This document shows, in pieces, positions 62,195 through 64,000 of a stretch of DNA of 64,000 bases. The translations under genes and the position numbers were made by a program. Below the pieces are notes generated by a model. The model saw only the letters and a list, made by a program, of their open reading frames with translations, searched no databases and had not been told where the DNA came from. The DNA is from PHBD01 sp964578535 (GTDB lineage Bacteria > Desulfobacterota > Syntrophia > Syntrophales > PHBD01): NCBI GenBank assembly GCA_964578535.1, contig CAZODI010000011.1, forward strand, positions 28,329 to 92,328, read 5' to 3'. Positions within the stretch are counted from its first letter, which is position 1, and every line of letters starts with the position of its first letter.

Positions 62195-63223
62195 TCAGAG
62201 ATCGATTCGCAGGCCGTCGTAGGCCGCCATGATCTCCATGGGGTGCCGTTCGGCCTCGGCGTGGATTTTCAGGTATTTCCTCGTGTCCCGGCAGAATTGA
62301 TCGATCACCTCGTCGGAATAGCTGTGCTCCGTGTGGAACAGGCACAGCCGTTTCACCCCCGCCTGGACGGCCAGCTCCACGGCCGTCAGGTTGCTCGAGT
62401 GGCCCCAGTTCTCTTTTGTGTCGATCGCATCCAGCAGGGTGTACTGGGCGTCGAAGATCAGCAGGTCGGCGTCGCGGAAGAACTCCACAAAGCCGTCTGT
62501 GCCCGGGTTGTTCTCCTTTTTGTGCTCCGCGTCGGTGGCATAGACGATCTTACGGCCGTTCCCGGCGAACGAATACCCGTAGGAGTCTCCCGGGTGATTC
62601 TGCTGGATCGCCCGGACCGTCAGTCCGGCGATCTCGTAGTCCCTGTCCTCCTCGAGGGTGACGAACCGGATGTCCCCCCTCATGGATGAAAGCGGTGCCG
62701 GGAAAAAAGGGGGGTCCTGCTGGTGCGTGATCGAGCGTTTGAGGTCCCGGTGAACGCCGTAAATGACGACCTGGTTCCCCGGCATGTAAGCCGGGACGAA
62801 GAACGGGAAACCCTGGATGTGATCCCAGTGGACATGGGTGATGAACAGGTGAAAGACGGCGTTGTTGGTTCCCGAGCCGCGACCGGACTTTAAGAAAGCG
62901 TTGCCGAAGTCCCGGAGCCCCGTGCCGGCGTCGCACAGAACGGTCTCCTTACCCCCCCCGATCTCCACGCAGGACGTATTGCCGCCGTAGGTGCCCCGGA
63001 CGAAAAAGGGCAGCGTCTCCAGGAACGCCTCCACGTCGCGATCGGTCTCGATCTTGTGCTTCCTGCTCTCCAGCAGCGCCAGGCGGATCTTGCCGCGGAC
63101 CGTGCCGGTGTCGAACTGGAAGTAGCCCGATTCCTGGGCGGGCCGAAACCCGAGATTCGGTTCGGCGGCCAGGGCCGCGCTTGTCATCAAAGTGGTCACC
63201 ATCCACGCCCAGCAGCACCGCAT
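62195..63223 (-). CDS. Exported metallo-beta-lactamase-fold hydrolase
   Basis: 342 residues from ATG 63223 (AAAGGAG 6 bases upstream); an upstream TTG would add 7 residues. The N-terminus is a signal peptide (MRCCWAWMVTTLMTSAALAA), so periplasmic. The beta-lactamase-fold zinc site HVHWDHIQG is present with HPGDSYGY and later FDAQYTL. Related cytosolic MBL proteins of this subgroup are often fused to or neighbouring signalling domains; an exported version is unusual. Substrate unknown. Downstream genes are the ABC operon on the same strand, 391 bases away. Confidence 0.82.
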   Translation of the reverse strand: MRCCWAWMVTTLMTSAALAAEPNLGFRPAQESGYFQFDTGTVRGKIRLALLESRKHKIETDRDVEAFLETLPFFVRGTYGGNTSCVEIGGGKETVLCDAGTGLRDFGNAFLKSGRGSGTNNAVFHLFITHVHWDHIQGFPFFVPAYMPGNQVVIYGVHRDLKRSITHQQDPPFFPAPLSSMRGDIRFVTLEEDRDYEIAGLTVRAIQQNHPGDSYGYSFAGNGRKIVYATDAEHKKENNPGTDGFVEFFRDADLLIFDAQYTLLDAIDTKENWGHSSNLTAVELAVQAGVKRLCLFHTEHSYSDEVIDQFCRDTRKYLKIHAEAERHPMEIMAAYDGLRIDL

Positions 63224-63317
63224 CGCCAGCTCCTTTGGATCCAAACCCGGGACGCCACCCAGTCCGCCGTCGCAGTATGGCTGAAGGGCTCTCCGCCTGC
63301 AACAAAATCAGGGGCCG

Positions 63318-63486
63318 GTGGTCAGTGGCTAGTGGCTAGTGATGGGTGAAGGAAACGTCCACCATCTCCGGTCTGGCCACCAGCCTGTCCGTCACTGACC
63401 ACTGACCACTGACCACTGACCACTGACCACTGACCACTGATCAGTGGCCAGTGATCACTGGCCACTGATCACTGGCCACTGACTGT
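63318..63486. repeat. Heptanucleotide repeat tract with inverted flank
   Basis: Six perfect copies of ACTGACC (63394-63435), then degenerate ACTGATC/ACTGGCC units to about 63486. A short inverted block (GTCAGTGGCTAGTGGCTAG, from 63321) lies about 50 bases earlier. It can fold into a long imperfect hairpin. It occupies the middle of the non-coding region 63224-63662 between the MBL gene and priA. Confidence 0.85.
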
Positions 63487-63662
63487 TGGCCACTTCTCTC
63501 TGCGATGCCAGCACTGCCAGCATCTACCGGGAATTCCCCGAAAATTCAGCGGTAGTGAACGCTTGTCCATGTCAGGGAAAAGGCGTAAAATTAAAACGAT
63601 GGATCTCCAGGGATGTTTCCTTGCCGGCTGCGGCCGAACTGACTTCCCGCGGGGCTGTTCTC

Positions 63663-64000
63663 ATGGAAAAGACGCTACTCACTGAGTCGGAACCAGACTC
63701 CTTCTACCTCCCGGCGGTCCAGCCGCCGCCCGCGCGGCCCGCGGCGAGGGATACCAAACTTCTGGCGGCGCAGGTCGTCTTCAACCGCCCAGTGGACACC
63801 GTCTATACCTACCTGGTCCCAGAGCACTTGCAAAAGCTCCTCGGCCCGGGGCAGCGCGTGCGGGCACCGTTTGGCCGGGCCAATCGTCACACGGTCGGCT
63901 ACTGCGTCGCTGTCGGCCCGGCCCCGGAGAGCGATCGGCCGCTGAAGTCGATCGAAGCCGTCCTCGACCGCGAGCCGATCCTCTCGGAGTCGATGCAGCA
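63663..64000 (+). CDS. priA: Primosomal protein N' (PriA), N-terminal part
   Basis: 112 residues to the window end. After a Pro/Ala-rich N-terminus, the PriA 3'-DNA-binding domain is clear: AAQVVFNRPVDTVYTYLVP, GPGQRVRAPFGRANRHTVGY, LKSIEAVLDREPILSE. The helicase core is outside the window. PriA reloads the replisome at stalled forks. No clear ribosome-binding site precedes ATG 63663. The N-terminal wording differs from typical deltaproteobacterial PriA (see findings). Confidence 0.88.
   Translation, partial: MEKTLLTESEPDSFYLPAVQPPPARPAARDTKLLAAQVVFNRPVDTVYTYLVPEHLQKLLGPGQRVRAPFGRANRHTVGYCVAVGPAPESDRPLKSIEAVLDREPILSESMQ

Noticed and set aside
63394..63435. CRISPR array
   Set aside because: The repeat unit is only 7 bp and directly adjacent with no spacers, so it is a simple tandem repeat.

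Overview
The window looks like one contig of an anaerobic, GC-rich deltaproteobacterium (Desulfobacterota), most likely a Syntrophales-type syntroph or fatty/aromatic-acid degrader. The reasons are the very large set of acyl-CoA ligases, acyl-CoA dehydrogenases, enoyl-CoA hydratase/3-hydroxyacyl-CoA dehydrogenase and Liv-type ABC genes, sigma-54 promoters, an LpxH-like lipid A enzyme and an autotransporter (Gram-negative envelope), and several c-di-GMP signalling proteins. There is one assembly gap (N at 30121-30220), which truncates the genes on both sides.

Layout. 1-9,300: SPOR-type lipoprotein (partial), a PilZ-domain protein overlapping an HD-GYP protein, a methyltransferase, a second HD-GYP protein and a membrane TPR protein. 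9,300-15,800: MucR/Ros regulator, a DUF4185-like lipoprotein and a 1344-residue autotransporter with six passenger repeats. 16,259-24,668: an 8.35 kb integrated element in the initiator tRNA-fMet gene, bounded by a 61-bp direct repeat. It carries a tyrosine integrase, an HTH protein, replication genes and several small unknown genes, but no virion genes. Next to attR is an AT-richer, oppositely oriented cargo module: a small protein plus a retropepsin-like aspartic protease. 24,700-28,000: hybrid histidine kinase / response regulator-adenylate cyclase pair. 28,100-30,120: pyruvoyl arginine decarboxylase and agmatinase (arginine to putrescine) and an LpxH-like hydrolase. 30,220-34,834: acyl-CoA dehydrogenase, DUF554 membrane protein, enoyl-CoA hydratase/isomerase and geranylgeranyl-reductase-type flavoprotein.

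35,269-38,424 encodes a large TPR-GAF-AAA+ sigma-54 activator. From 38,584 to 61,803 almost everything is on the minus strand and forms two long catabolic operons. Operon 1 (53,542 down to 38,584) is SDR, HpaB/AbfD-family flavoprotein, thiolase-like protein, DUF35, MaoC, acyl-CoA dehydrogenase, ligase, FadB-like fusion, ligase, acyl-CoA dehydrogenase, ligase. Operon 2 (61,803 down to 54,073) is LivF, LivG, acyl-CoA ligase, LivH, LivM, LivK, nitronate-monooxygenase-type flavoprotein. Each operon has a near-consensus sigma-54 promoter, and each promoter has the same 11-mer (TGCACAACATG) exactly 72 bp upstream. This strongly suggests one shared enhancer-binding protein coordinating uptake, activation and beta-oxidation of the same substrate class; the activator at 35,269 is the obvious local candidate.

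62,195-64,000: exported metallo-beta-lactamase-fold hydrolase, a heptanucleotide repeat tract and the start of priA. Dispersed repeats include a ~200-bp two-hairpin element present twice (34,897 and 53,868) and a MITE-like inverted-repeat element (49,643-49,764).
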